Shown here piece by piece: positions 21,265 through 31,150 of a DNA stretch of 64,000 bases. How positions within the stretch are numbered: the first letter of the stretch is position 1; each line of letters starts with the position of its first letter. Below the pieces are notes generated by a model, which was not told the DNA's origin, made no database searches, and worked only from the letters and a program-made list of their open reading frames with translations. The DNA lies in the NCBI RefSeq assembly GCF_031181385.1, contig NZ_JAPSKV010000006.1:1-64000 (forward strand), written 5' to 3'. Made by a program: the position numbers and the translations under genes. This DNA comes from Fredinandcohnia onubensis (GTDB lineage Bacteria; Bacillota; Bacilli; Bacillales; Bacillaceae_L).

Positions 21265-22179
21265 ATGAACTTAGAACAAATGGAGTACATTAAAGAAATT
21301 ATCCAAACCCAGTCTATCTCAATTGCTGCACAGAATTTGCACGTCTCACAATCAGCCATAAGTCAATCCATTTCTTTACTTGAGAAAGAGTTAGGGATAC
21401 AGTTATTCAAAAGATCCCGATTTGGAACAATTCCAACTGTAGAAGGGAAAAGTATTATTAATAAAGCATTAAAAATAGTTGAAAACATCGCAGAGATAAA
21501 AGAAGAAGCGCTAATCATCACTTCATCCTTTAAGGGGGAGTTAACGATTGCTGCTGTACCGAGTATCATGACTTTACTTCCGAAAATTCTATCTCAGTTT
21601 AAAAAAGATTTTCCTCAAATTAAAGTCACGATTATTGAAATGGAAAGTATAAGAGTGATTGAAAAGGTGAAACAGCATACAATTGATCTGGGATTTATCA
21701 CCGTACAGAAAACTTTTGAAGAAGAACTATCTGAGTATTTTTTATTTAAAAAACTTAATTTTCATGCTGATATAAATGTCATTGTCCCGAAGCATTCGCC
21801 TCTTGCTTTCCAAAAGATGTTATCAATTCATGATTTATTGGACTATCCCATTGTGTTGTATACAAGTCAATATTTGGAGAACTTAATTAATTCTATTCAA
21901 GCAAAATATGGTTTAGTTAATGTTCTTTTTAAAACCTCTAATTCTGAGGTTATAAAAAAGACAGTTTCCGAAGGGCTCGCAATCAGTTTGTTATCCAGCT
22001 ATATCTTGATTGATGACCCTTACGTTGAAAGTACTAGAATTATTTCAATTCCATTGATGGACTTAAACTTTTCCTCTGATCTTCCGTTTGGCTGGATTAT
22101 CTCAAAAAAGAATGTCAACTATCATTTAGCCAAAAAGTTTTTAGAGTATCTTGAATTGTCCCAAACCTATAAAAGCTAA
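21265..22179 (+). CDS. LysR-family transcriptional regulator
   Basis: The 304-residue protein has an N-terminal winged HTH (residues 1-60, with the signature AAQNLHVSQSAISQSISLLEKELG). A periplasmic-binding-like effector domain (about 90-295) follows. ATG 21265 follows AAAGGAG. It is divergent from the DHA2 exporter gene and probably controls it and itself in response to a small molecule. The effector cannot be told from sequence. Confidence 0.9.
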   Translation: MNLEQMEYIKEIIQTQSISIAAQNLHVSQSAISQSISLLEKELGIQLFKRSRFGTIPTVEGKSIINKALKIVENIAEIKEEALIITSSFKGELTIAAVPSIMTLLPKILSQFKKDFPQIKVTIIEMESIRVIEKVKQHTIDLGFITVQKTFEEELSEYFLFKKLNFHADINVIVPKHSPLAFQKMLSIHDLLDYPIVLYTSQYLENLINSIQAKYGLVNVLFKTSNSEVIKKTVSEGLAISLLSSYILIDDPYVESTRIISIPLMDLNFSSDLPFGWIISKKNVNYHLAKKFLEYLELSQTYKS

Positions 22180-22276
22180 GTCAATTTCTTAGGAAAATTT
22201 TTAGACAATCCTTTTAAAATAACAGTAGAAAGAAAATTGCGGTACGGCAAAATAAAATGAATTATCTAAAAATATA

Positions 22277-22315
22277 TTGACAACAAAACGTGTAATCTTG
22301 TATTATTGTATACAA
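22277..22315 (+). promoter_or_regulatory. Promoter and TTGTATACAA operator for the CoA-transferase/ligase operon
   Basis: TTGACA (22277-22282) and TATTAT (22301-22306) are 18 bases apart. The perfect palindrome TTGTATACAA (22306-22315) overlaps the end of the -10 box. The spacing is the same as at the P450 promoter, and GAATTATCTAAAAA precedes both -35 boxes. The remaining leader up to 22494 shows no gene. Confidence 0.7.
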
Positions 22316-22494
22316 TTACACATCTTCTCAAATTATACTCATTGTTCCAAATATGCCTGAACCTATAATTCTAGGACAATCTTTTTTAGATAATCCTGTT
22401 TATAGTAGTCTCTCCATTGGTCCCTAAAAGACCTCTACTTGTTTAGGTATTTACTCGGAAGATGTAGTTTATGTAAATATATAGGGGTGACAAT

Positions 22495-23763
22495 ATGAAC
22501 TTTTCAGACACAGCATCTACAAATTTTTTGCCTCCGCTTCATGGAATTCGAATAGTAGATTTATCACAGATTGGAGCAGGCCCGTACGGTACTTCTATGC
22601 TTGGGGATATGGGTGCAGACGTTGTAAAAGTGGAATCGCTGGAAGGTGAGAGTTTTAGGTACATCGACAATCTTTTTGGAAAGGGTGATAGCGCTTACTT
22701 TTATGGGGTAAATCGAAGCAAACGATCGTTAACATTAGATTTAAAAAGTAAAGAAGGGCAAGAGGTTCTTCAAAAAATGGTCAGTGATGCAGATGTATTT
22801 GTTGTCAGCTTTAAACCAGAAACTGTTCAGCGTTTAGGGATTGGATACGAAAAGCTTTCACAGCTAAATAAGCAGCTCATCTACTGCCAAATTACAGCAT
22901 TTGGTGAGACTGGCCCTAGGTCACATCAGCCTGGAATGGACATTTTAGGGCAAGCACTAGGGGGAATGATGGGTTTAACGGGTGAAAAAGATGGACCTCC
23001 AATTAAAGCAGGGGTTCCAATTGCCGATTTTCTAGTGTCATATTTGCTTGGTTTTTCGGTTACTTCTGCACTTCGCGCTCGAGATTTAAACGGTCAAGGA
23101 CAGAAGATAAGTTTGAATCTACTAGATGGTCAAGTTGCTACCTTGGCAAATATATTAACTTATTATAAGAAAACAATGATTCCAGTCCGACCTGAAGGTG
23201 GCGGGCACCCTCAATTAGTTCCTTATCAGCCATTTCAGGATATTAATGGAGAATATTTTATCTTAGCTTGCCTAAATGATGGTTTCTGGAGGCGTCTTAC
23301 AAAAGTTATTGACAAACCAGAATGGTCAGATGATCCAAGATATGCAAGTAATCCAGAGCGAGTTAAAAATCGTCAAGAACTTATTACCTTCCTTTCAGAG
23401 ATTTTTGCTCAACAGCCTGCATCTTACTGGTTAGAAAAACTGGATTCTGCGGGTGTTCCTTGCAGTCCAGTCAACCGATTAGAGGATGTATTCACTGATC
23501 CCCAAGTGACTCACAATGAATCGATTATTACGCTTCAACATCCGGTACATGGAGAATATCCAGTTCCAAACATTCCGATCCGAATGCATGGAACACCGGC
23601 TCAACCAAGAGGATATGCACCACGGCTTGGTGAACATAGCCGAGAGGTATTGGCAGACTACGGCTTTACGATTAAAGAAATAGAAAATCTGATTACTAAA
23701 GGTGTTGTAACAGAGTTTGAAGGTAATTTGTCTGGTACCGGATTTTCAAAGAAGGTAGATTAG
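22495..23763 (+). CDS. Type III CoA-transferase (CaiB/BaiF family)
   Basis: Moves CoA between acyl-CoA and a free carboxylic acid through an aspartyl-CoA anhydride. The 422 residues show the family core: LSQIGAGPYGTSMLGDMGAD near residue 22, VNRSKRSLTLDLKSKEG near residue 76, the QITAFGETGPR segment, and PGMDILGQALGG, whose Asp is the expected nucleophile. It lies 75 bases before the hydratase-ligase fusion and probably shares its transcript. The substrate is not identifiable. It differs clearly from the two other family members at 29.8 and 35.4 kb. Confidence 0.88.
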   Translation: MNFSDTASTNFLPPLHGIRIVDLSQIGAGPYGTSMLGDMGADVVKVESLEGESFRYIDNLFGKGDSAYFYGVNRSKRSLTLDLKSKEGQEVLQKMVSDADVFVVSFKPETVQRLGIGYEKLSQLNKQLIYCQITAFGETGPRSHQPGMDILGQALGGMMGLTGEKDGPPIKAGVPIADFLVSYLLGFSVTSALRARDLNGQGQKISLNLLDGQVATLANILTYYKKTMIPVRPEGGGHPQLVPYQPFQDINGEYFILACLNDGFWRRLTKVIDKPEWSDDPRYASNPERVKNRQELITFLSEIFAQQPASYWLEKLDSAGVPCSPVNRLEDVFTDPQVTHNESIITLQHPVHGEYPVPNIPIRMHGTPAQPRGYAPRLGEHSREVLADYGFTIKEIENLITKGVVTEFEGNLSGTGFSKKVD

Positions 23764-23838
23764 ATTAAATTTATCATACTAGCATTTACATATTATTCGT
23801 TTACAAAATAATAGAACACAATGAAAGGAGTTAGAATA

Positions 23839-26373
23839 ATGGAGCTCAAAGTTACTAAGTACGAAATACGGGAAGATGGAATTGCAACTGTCTGGTTACA
23901 CCGACCAGGCCGGGGGAACTCATGGACGAACCGGATGAATGCAGAGTATCGATGGATAATGTCGACTCTTGACGCCGACCCTAAAGTTCGAGTGGTAGTC
24001 GTAACTGGAACTGGAAAACAATTCTGCGTAGGTGCTGACACTAAAGCACTTGACTATTACACAGAGACAGATGAGGTCTATTCGGAAACAGTCAAGAATG
24101 CTGAATACGCACTACCTGGATATGGGGTAAATCCGCAGTTCGATCACGATCTAGTTTGGCATTGGGGGCTACGCGTGCCAGTAATTGCAGCGATAAATGG
24201 TGCTTGTGCAGGAATTGCTGTTGCGATAGCAAACTTTTGTGATCTTCGCTATGCTGCTTCGGGTGCTAAATTCACGACAGCAACACCACGGTTAGGATTA
24301 CCAGCAGAATATGGATTAGCGTGGACTTTGCCACGTATGGTCGGAATCACGAATGCTGCAGAAATCCTATTCACAGGTAAAATTTTTACTTCTGAAGAGA
24401 TGTTTAGAATGGGGTTTCTAAATGGTGTTTTTCCAGCTGGGAAGGAATTCCTTAATAAAGTGTATGAAGTTGCGGAATACATGGGAACAAAGGTATCACC
24501 TACAGCAGCTACTGTAACAAAACGTCAACTCTATGCAGAACTGTTAAGAAACGATGTAGGGGCATCAGTAGAGGATTCAAAAGGATACATCGGTGCACTA
24601 ATGCGTAAGCCAGATTTTGCAGAGGGAGTAGCTGCTATGGCTGATAAACGTCAGCCTCAGTTCGGTCCACGCGAAGAAATTCCTTCGCTTGAGCAAATTC
24701 TTGAAGAAGAAAAATCTATATTGCAGTTTGATAACTGTGAAAGTTCAGAAATCGAAGGTAACCGTTGGAGTCGAGAGACAGTTGAGGAGTTCGTTAAAGG
24801 CAGAAAATTACGTGTATACGCACAAAGGCCACGAACTGTCGCTGAATTTCTTATTGACGCCCGCAGGTGGAGTGAAAGGACGCATGCAATACAAGGAGAT
24901 GTTCGCTTATCATTTGCAGAACACGAAAAAGCAGTCGCTCGTGTGGCTAATTGGATGAAAAAAAGAGGAATAAACGCAGGAATGCATGTTGCTATACTTG
25001 CGAGAAATCGGCTAGAGTGTTCAATCGCTTTTTGGGCCTCGCATTGTCTTGGGGCTGTTGTTGTACTTTGTAATCCATGGTGGAGTGAAGCAGAGGTGGA
25101 GAAGGCTCTAGAACTTTCAAAGCCAGATATGGTGTTGTGTGACAAAGAAACAGTAAAACTTCTTCCAAATGGAATCATTGGCACGTATGTTGAGGATCTT
25201 ACTGATAAGCTGGAAGGAAATGAAGCTCCACCTCTTCCTCAGCCAAATATAGACGAGGATGCACCTGCAGTGGTGGCATTTACATCTGGTACTACTGGTT
25301 CGGCTAAAGGTGTTATCTTGTCTCAGCGTTCAATTGTTAATAACATCCAGAACATGCTTGTTGCACAAAATCGTTTGCCAAGTGAAATTGATCCTTCACG
25401 GTCGCAAAGGGTTACTTTACTTACATTACCATTGTTCCATGGTGCTGGAATACAGGTTCTCACTGCGTCACTCCTTACTGGTGCAAAACTTGTCTATCAG
25501 GCAGGCCGCTTCAATGCAGAAGAAGTCATGAGTTTAATAGAAAAAGAGAAGATTACAACTTGGGGTGCTGTTCCGACAATGGTTATCCGCGTGATGAACC
25601 ACCCTAATTTCGCTGACTATGATTTAACAAGTTTAACATCGATACAAATTGGTGGTTCCGCTGCTGATGCGGATTTCCGGCTCCAAGTGAACGCAGCATT
25701 TCCTTCGTTAAAATCAGGTGGAGCGGGTTCATTGTATGGTCTCCAAGAGGGCGGGGGATTGCTTGCGATGGCAAGCTCTAAGGAATTAAAGGATCGGCCA
25801 GGGTGTGTAGGTAAATTATTGCCGGTAGTCGATGTAAAGATCCTCAATCCTGATGAAGAAGGGAACGGAGAGATACTTGTACAAAGTCCTGGTATGATGA
25901 GCGGGTATTTAGGTAATCAAGAATCACCGATTGATGAGGATGGTTTGTTACATACTGGGGACGTAGGCCGTGTCTGTGAGGATGGCTTCCTTTATCTTAG
26001 TGGTCGCAAAAAGGAAATCATCATCCGAGGAGGGGAAAACATCTCCATCATACATGTCGAGGAGGCATTGATGAGTCACCCTGCAGTAGCTGAAGTTTCA
26101 GTTGTTGGATTACCACACAAGGAAATGGGAGAAGAAGTCGGTGCGGTCATTGTTCCTCGTTGGAATGCTAAAGTGACGATTGACGAGCTTTTGGAACATG
26201 CTCGCGCAAATCTCGGACGCTTTGAATTGCCAACCAAATGGTGGATTCGCCGCTCACCACTACCAACTAATGCCATGAGCAAGGTGGTGCGTAAGGAAAT
26301 CCAAAAACTTTGGTTGGAATATGGCGGAAACAATATCGTTGAACTTGATGAGGTTGGATCTAATAGAAACTAG
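23839..26373 (+). CDS. Fused enoyl-CoA hydratase and acyl-CoA ligase
   Basis: One uninterrupted 844-residue frame from ATG 23839, with AAAGGAG ahead. Residues 1-270 are a crotonase. They carry oxyanion-hole segments GKQFCVGADTKAL and INGACAGIAVAIANFCDLRYA, and RLGLPAEYGLAWTLPR, a variant in which the first usual catalytic Glu position is Arg. Residues about 320-840 are an AMP-forming ligase, with the P-loop AFTSGTTGSAKGV, GDVGRVCEDGFLYLSGRKKE, and the catalytic Lys in NAMSKVVRKE. Activation and hydration of the same enoate in one polypeptide, as a CaiC plus CaiD equivalent, is the natural reading. GC is higher than in neighbouring genes, suggesting separate acquisition. Confidence 0.88.
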   Translation: MELKVTKYEIREDGIATVWLHRPGRGNSWTNRMNAEYRWIMSTLDADPKVRVVVVTGTGKQFCVGADTKALDYYTETDEVYSETVKNAEYALPGYGVNPQFDHDLVWHWGLRVPVIAAINGACAGIAVAIANFCDLRYAASGAKFTTATPRLGLPAEYGLAWTLPRMVGITNAAEILFTGKIFTSEEMFRMGFLNGVFPAGKEFLNKVYEVAEYMGTKVSPTAATVTKRQLYAELLRNDVGASVEDSKGYIGALMRKPDFAEGVAAMADKRQPQFGPREEIPSLEQILEEEKSILQFDNCESSEIEGNRWSRETVEEFVKGRKLRVYAQRPRTVAEFLIDARRWSERTHAIQGDVRLSFAEHEKAVARVANWMKKRGINAGMHVAILARNRLECSIAFWASHCLGAVVVLCNPWWSEAEVEKALELSKPDMVLCDKETVKLLPNGIIGTYVEDLTDKLEGNEAPPLPQPNIDEDAPAVVAFTSGTTGSAKGVILSQRSIVNNIQNMLVAQNRLPSEIDPSRSQRVTLLTLPLFHGAGIQVLTASLLTGAKLVYQAGRFNAEEVMSLIEKEKITTWGAVPTMVIRVMNHPNFADYDLTSLTSIQIGGSAADADFRLQVNAAFPSLKSGGAGSLYGLQEGGGLLAMASSKELKDRPGCVGKLLPVVDVKILNPDEEGNGEILVQSPGMMSGYLGNQESPIDEDGLLHTGDVGRVCEDGFLYLSGRKKEIIIRGGENISIIHVEEALMSHPAVAEVSVVGLPHKEMGEEVGAVIVPRWNAKVTIDELLEHARANLGRFELPTKWWIRRSPLPTNAMSKVVRKEIQKLWLEYGGNNIVELDEVGSNRN

Positions 26374-26763
26374 AAGATTTGTTAATGTTGATATAATAAA
26401 GAACAAATATACTAGTTTCAAATTTTATAGTAAAATTGTATATCTGCTAGCTGAAAGATACTCACTTCAAAAATTTGCGGGAAACTTACAATGTAAATGG
26501 GGATTAACTTAATTAAAAACCAGTGGGGGAAGAAACCTCTAATGGTTGAAGTTTTCCTTTATTTTAGGCTTCTTTTACGAAAGATTGTTGTTTTTGAAAT
26601 GGAACAAAACTTAAATGAGGGCAATTGAGAATCAACAACTGCATTAGTCCTGAAGTTGCCTCGTTGCGTGATATGGTTTCTGAATATTGCAACTTATCTT
26701 AATAGGGGCAATATGCAATAACAATCTTATTTTAAATAAATCTTATGTAAAGAGGTGTTCACT
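26374..26763. other. Gene-free stretch before the aldehyde dehydrogenase
   Basis: About 390 AT-rich bases with no supported frame. ATATTGC and GCAATAT form a short inverted repeat near 26690-26720, just upstream of the aldehyde dehydrogenase ribosome binding site, and could be an operator. No TTGTATACAA site is present here. Confidence 0.4.
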
Positions 26764-28233
26764 ATGCGGAAAAATCTTAAGCACTTTATTAATGGAGAAT
26801 GGGTTCAATCTACTGGTTCAAAGACGATTGATGTTTTGAACCCTGCTTCTGAAGAAGTTATGGGGCAAATTAGTGCTGGAACAAAAGAGGATTTAGATAA
26901 AGCAGTTGAAGCTGCTAAATCTGCTTTCCCTTCTTTCTCACAAACGTCTAAGAGAGAGCGAATCCATTTATTAAATCGGATTGCTGATGAATACGAGAAG
27001 CGTAAAAATGAACTTATCGAAGTAATTACAGAGGAACTTGGCTCTCCACTTTCACTGAGTGAGTCTCTTCATTACAACATCGGATTATTTCACTTTCGGC
27101 AAGCAGCGAAGGATTTAGAAGGTTTTGAGTTTAATGAAAGGATTGGAGAGACATTAGTTCGCAAAGAGTCGATCGGAGTAAGTGGTCTTATTACACCATG
27201 GAACGCACCAACAATTCAGGCTACAACAAAAATTGCATGCGCCTTCGCAGCAGGAAGTACAGTCGTATTAAAGCCAGCTTCAATTGCACCATTTAGTGCG
27301 ATCCTTCTTGCAGAAATTATGGAGTCAGCGGGAGTGCCAAAAGGTGTATTTAACCTTGTAAATGGCTCAGGGGAAGTAATCGGAAATGGAATTAGCTCCC
27401 ACCCTGATATTGATTTTGTGTCTTTTACCGGATCCAATCCTGTTGGACAGATAATCCTTGAAAAAGCTGCAAAAACAATCAAAAAAGTAGCGCTTGAGCT
27501 CGGAGGGAAGTCTCCGCTTGTAGTACTTGATGATTATGATATGGAAAAGGCAGCGAAAATCGCCGTTTCTAGAGTGATGAATAATTCTGGTCAAATGTGC
27601 ACATCACCATCTAGAACTCTCATTTCAACAAAAAAACATGATGAATTTATTGAGGCCGTAAAAGCCGTTCTACCTGAATTTAAAGTTGGTAATCCGAACA
27701 ACCCTAATACCTTCCTTGGCCCTGTAGTTTCAGAGAATCAATACAAGCAAATTCAAGGGTATATTGAAAAAGGAATTGAAGAAGGGGCAAAGCTTGTTGC
27801 TGGTGGAACAGGAAAACCAGAAGGGTTAGAAAAAGGATATTATGTCAAACCAACAGTCTTTACGAATGTAAAAAATAATATGACAATCGCAAAAGAAGAA
27901 ATCTTCGGACCAGTAATGTCTATTCTAACTTATGAAGACGTTGATGAAGCGATTGAAATTGCTAATGATACGGTATATGGGTTAGCCGGTTATGTCGTTG
28001 GAGAGGATAGTGTTACCGTGGAGAAAGTCGCATCCTCAATACGAGCTGGACGTATCTTAATCAATGAAGCTATGGCGGATTACTCTGCACCGTTTGGTGG
28101 CTACAAACAATCAGGAATCGGTCGCGAATGGGGTAAATATGGTATTGAGGAATATTTGGAAATTAAATCAATAGCTGGATTAACACAAAAGAATAAAAAT
28201 CATTCTGAAACTTATGTTGTAAATCACAGCTAA
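26764..28233 (+). CDS. Aldehyde dehydrogenase (NAD(P)+)
   Basis: Oxidises an aldehyde to the carboxylate. The 489 residues begin at ATG 26764, behind AAAGAGGTG. Family features are in order: TPWNAPTIQATTKIACAFAAG (Rossmann domain, near residue 143), LELGGKSPLVV with the catalytic Glu near residue 247, NNSGQMCTSPSR with the nucleophilic Cys near residue 280, and KEEIFGPVMS near residue 380. Together with the short-chain dehydrogenase and P450 it could oxidise a hydroxylated substrate to an acid ready for CoA activation. That role is inferred from neighbours. Confidence 0.92.
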   Translation: MRKNLKHFINGEWVQSTGSKTIDVLNPASEEVMGQISAGTKEDLDKAVEAAKSAFPSFSQTSKRERIHLLNRIADEYEKRKNELIEVITEELGSPLSLSESLHYNIGLFHFRQAAKDLEGFEFNERIGETLVRKESIGVSGLITPWNAPTIQATTKIACAFAAGSTVVLKPASIAPFSAILLAEIMESAGVPKGVFNLVNGSGEVIGNGISSHPDIDFVSFTGSNPVGQIILEKAAKTIKKVALELGGKSPLVVLDDYDMEKAAKIAVSRVMNNSGQMCTSPSRTLISTKKHDEFIEAVKAVLPEFKVGNPNNPNTFLGPVVSENQYKQIQGYIEKGIEEGAKLVAGGTGKPEGLEKGYYVKPTVFTNVKNNMTIAKEEIFGPVMSILTYEDVDEAIEIANDTVYGLAGYVVGEDSVTVEKVASSIRAGRILINEAMADYSAPFGGYKQSGIGREWGKYGIEEYLEIKSIAGLTQKNKNHSETYVVNHS

Positions 28234-28248
28234 ATGAAATTGATATCT

Positions 28249-28282
28249 AAACCCCTTTGGAAGAACTATTCAAAGGGGTTTT
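28249..28282 (+). terminator. Intrinsic terminator after the aldehyde dehydrogenase gene
   Basis: AAACCCCTTTG pairs with CAAAGGGGTTT across a 12-base loop and ends in T. The rest of the gap to 28626 holds the promoter described next and otherwise no gene. Confidence 0.85.
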
Positions 28283-28398
28283 ATATGCGAAATACTAGAG
28301 TTAAACTCCTAGGAATAATTCATTTAAGGTCTTAAAGTTTAATAAGGTATTTAATATCGTAAAAAAAATTAATCAAAAATATTGAATTGTCAAAATAA

Positions 28399-28436
28399 TT
28401 GTTGACTACCAATACGATTTGTATTATTGTATACAT
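28399..28436 (+). promoter_or_regulatory. Promoter and GntR-type operator for caiA-caiB-like genes
   Basis: TTGTTG (28399-28404) and TATTAT (28422-28427) are 17 bases apart, with TTGTATACAT (28427-28436, one mismatch to the palindrome) touching the -10 box. ATTATTGTATAC is shared with the 16.75 and 22.3 kb sites. Confidence 0.65.
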
Positions 28437-28626
28437 ATAGATTTACACCTATGAATCCTATAAAAAAGTAGGAGTATGATTAAAAAATTTAATTTGCAAA
28501 CTTACAAATGTCTTTCCCAAAAATCACACATAAATACCACAAACTTTGTATCAGAAGATTCCACAGGTAAAAGAAATAAATTTCACACAAAAGAATTTAA
28601 TAGTTTGGTAGAAAGGATGATTTTAT

Positions 28627-29793
28627 ATGATGGATTTTAGCATAACCGAAGAACAGGAATTAATGATCAAATCGATTCGAAAGATTTGTGAAAAGTATCC
28701 AGAAAGCTATTGGAAAATGATTGATACCGAAGACAGACATCCTTGGGAGTTTTGTAAAGAATATACAGAAGCTGGATTCCGTATGATGGGTGTACCTGAG
28801 GAATACGGAGGAATTAAAGTAGATGAAGTAACAAAGGTTTTAGAATGGATTGAGCTTGGTAGAAATGGTGTTAATACCCTAGCTGCCAATTTTACCATAG
28901 CAAGCGAGAGGTACCCTTTACACTTAATGCAGGAAACACCAGAATTAAGAGCTGCAGTGGAAAGAAATATTAAAAGTGGGGGCCCTTTATTCGCAATCGC
29001 AATCACTGAACCTGGTGCCGGATCTGAATCGAAAGCAATATCAACTACATATGTTCGTAAAAATGGAAAAATCTATCTTAATGGCCAGAAAACATTTGTT
29101 ACAAATGGTGAAGTCGCTGATTTTATCTATGTGATTGCTCGGAATCGAGAAGAAGCAGATATCAAAAAAGCTTTTTCAGGCTTTTTAGTTCCAGGTAATT
29201 CACCGGAAGTTAAGTTTGCGAAAATCAATAAAATTGGAATGTATGGTCAAACGTGTAATGAGATGTTTCTTGACAATGTTGAATTAGAAGAAACAGCATT
29301 AGTTGGAAAAGAAGGAAATGGGTTCCTTCAATTGATGAGAGGTTTTGAAAATGAACGCTATACTGTAAGCGCTATCGTAACGGGGTGGGCAACAGCTGCC
29401 TATGAAGATGCGTTAAATTATGCTAATACGCGTGTACAATTTGGTAAGACAATAGGGAGTTTTCAGTTAATTCAGCAAAAGTTAGTAGAAATGAAAATAA
29501 AACTTGAAAACATGCGAAACTTTACTCTTAAAACAGCTTGGTTGGTAGATCAAGGAAAAAGCGATAGAACACAAGCAGCTATGTGCAAGCTCTATTGTGT
29601 AAAATCTGCATTTGAAATTTGTGATGATGCAATGCAAATTTTTGGTGGATTGGGTTACACAAAAGAAACTAGAATAGAACGTCTCTGGAGAAACTGTAGA
29701 TTCTTCAGGATAGGCGGAGGAACAGATGAAGTAATGGTTCATATTGCTGGCAGACAACTTCTTAAAGAGGCCGATAAAGTAGCGGTAATATAA
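28627..29793 (+). CDS. CaiA-like acyl-CoA dehydrogenase, copy 2
   Basis: FAD-dependent acyl-CoA dehydrogenase/reductase, 388 residues. MMDFSITEEQE opens like E. coli CaiA (MDFNLNDEQE), and the C-terminal RIGGGTDEVM parallels CaiA's VSGGSDEM. Canonical motifs ITEPGAGSES near residue 124 and FVTNGEVADF near residue 158 are intact, unlike in copy 1. Either ATG 28627 or 28630 could be the start, with AAAGGA ahead. Twenty bases separate it from the CaiB-like gene, so the two form an operon. The likely reaction is dehydrogenation, or the reverse reduction, of a short polar acyl-CoA. Confidence 0.9.
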   Translation: MMDFSITEEQELMIKSIRKICEKYPESYWKMIDTEDRHPWEFCKEYTEAGFRMMGVPEEYGGIKVDEVTKVLEWIELGRNGVNTLAANFTIASERYPLHLMQETPELRAAVERNIKSGGPLFAIAITEPGAGSESKAISTTYVRKNGKIYLNGQKTFVTNGEVADFIYVIARNREEADIKKAFSGFLVPGNSPEVKFAKINKIGMYGQTCNEMFLDNVELEETALVGKEGNGFLQLMRGFENERYTVSAIVTGWATAAYEDALNYANTRVQFGKTIGSFQLIQQKLVEMKIKLENMRNFTLKTAWLVDQGKSDRTQAAMCKLYCVKSAFEICDDAMQIFGGLGYTKETRIERLWRNCRFFRIGGGTDEVMVHIAGRQLLKEADKVAVI

Positions 29794-29813
29794 TCAAAAA
29801 GGAGTCTTGTAAA

Positions 29814-31034
29814 ATGAGTTTAAATACACCCAGTTTTGGCACATTAGAAGGTGTGAAAGCTGTTTGCGCAACCACAGCTCTAGCGGGAATGTATCCTGGA
29901 ACGATGCTTGCTGAAAATGGAGCAGAAGTCATCCATATTGAAAATCCTAAGTCAAAGGATGTACTTCGTTTTTCCGGAAAAGGGTATCTATTTGCACAGG
30001 AACACCGTAATATTTATGAACTAGGGCTTGACATACCTTCTCCAGAAGGAAGAAAGGTACTGGAGCGCCTGATTAGACGGGCCGATGTATTTATTGAGTC
30101 CAGTAAAGGGGGGACCTATCAGAAATGGGGCTTAACAGATGAATTATTTTGGGTGTGGAATCCTAAATTAGTTATTCTTCATGTCTCAGGCTATGGACAG
30201 AGCGGTGACCCTGATTATGTAAGAAGAGCATCTTATGATTATACTGGCCAAGCATTCAGCGGGTATGCCAATCATAGCGGCAAACCTGAACCGAATCCCC
30301 CGGAATATGCGAAACCAGTAGTTTGTGACTATATGACAGGTACTGTAGGGGCAATGGCAGTTATGATGGCTCTATATAAAGCTGAAAAAACTGGTATTGG
30401 AGAAAGTATCGATCTATCTCAATATGAAGCGATGTTACGTGTACAACAACACTATGCAATCGAAGGTTTTACAGATCGTACAGAAGTTCAACGCTATGAA
30501 GGTCTTGATAGAAGAAATGCTGGAGATGCTTTCTATAAATGCAAAGACGGCAAATATGTCTCTGTCTATTTTTCTGGTACTAATGTCATAAAGCGTGGCT
30601 TACCGATACTTGGATTGGAAAATGATCCTGACCTACAGGGGGTTGATCATATATGGAAGGATACAAATAAAGAGGCAGCTGATAGATTTGTAAATGCCAT
30701 GAGGGATTTTACAAGTAAGCATACATCAGACGAAGTTGAAAAAATAATGAATGACCATCAAATGCCATGTGCTAAATTGATGACCTATGAAGACATGTTG
30801 GTACATCCTCATTATGTTGCTCGGAATGATATCATCGAATTTTATTCCTCACATATTGATAAAAACATAAAAGCTCCATCTGCATTTCCTAAATTTGCCC
30901 GGAATCCACAGCAAATTTGGCGTGGGGGAGCCACTCACGGTGAAGATAATGATAAGATTTTAAGAGAACTTGGATACAGCAAAGAAGAGATCCAGGCACT
31001 GTATGCGTGCGGGGTCGTAGCACAAATGGGCTAA
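29814..31034 (+). CDS. CaiB-like CoA-transferase
   Basis: Type III CoA-transferase of 406 residues that aligns along its whole length with E. coli CaiB (405). Shared landmarks include FIESSKGGTYQKWGLTDE, NPKLVILHVSGYGQ, the late CAKLMT, and PKFARNPQQIWRG-x4-HG. CaiB moves CoA between carnitine, crotonobetaine and gamma-butyrobetaine. Here the acid could be one of these or an analogue. Strict coupling to the CaiA-like dehydrogenase upstream mirrors the enterobacterial caiAB order, but no CaiT transporter is present and TRAP importers stand nearby instead. Confidence 0.88.
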   Translation: MSLNTPSFGTLEGVKAVCATTALAGMYPGTMLAENGAEVIHIENPKSKDVLRFSGKGYLFAQEHRNIYELGLDIPSPEGRKVLERLIRRADVFIESSKGGTYQKWGLTDELFWVWNPKLVILHVSGYGQSGDPDYVRRASYDYTGQAFSGYANHSGKPEPNPPEYAKPVVCDYMTGTVGAMAVMMALYKAEKTGIGESIDLSQYEAMLRVQQHYAIEGFTDRTEVQRYEGLDRRNAGDAFYKCKDGKYVSVYFSGTNVIKRGLPILGLENDPDLQGVDHIWKDTNKEAADRFVNAMRDFTSKHTSDEVEKIMNDHQMPCAKLMTYEDMLVHPHYVARNDIIEFYSSHIDKNIKAPSAFPKFARNPQQIWRGGATHGEDNDKILRELGYSKEEIQALYACGVVAQMG

Positions 31035-31150
31035 AAATATAGATCTATGTTAGGTAGTTGGTGAGAATACAAAACGTACAAAAAAAACGCTTTGTTCTTT
31101 TATGGTAACCGTAAATCTTCCAACTATAAATTGAAAGGGGAGAAATAAAC

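Noticed and set aside
23839-26373. Frameshift artefact joining two genes
   Set aside because: The frame stays open with protein-like composition through the linker between the two domains, and no stop or internal ribosome binding site is evident.
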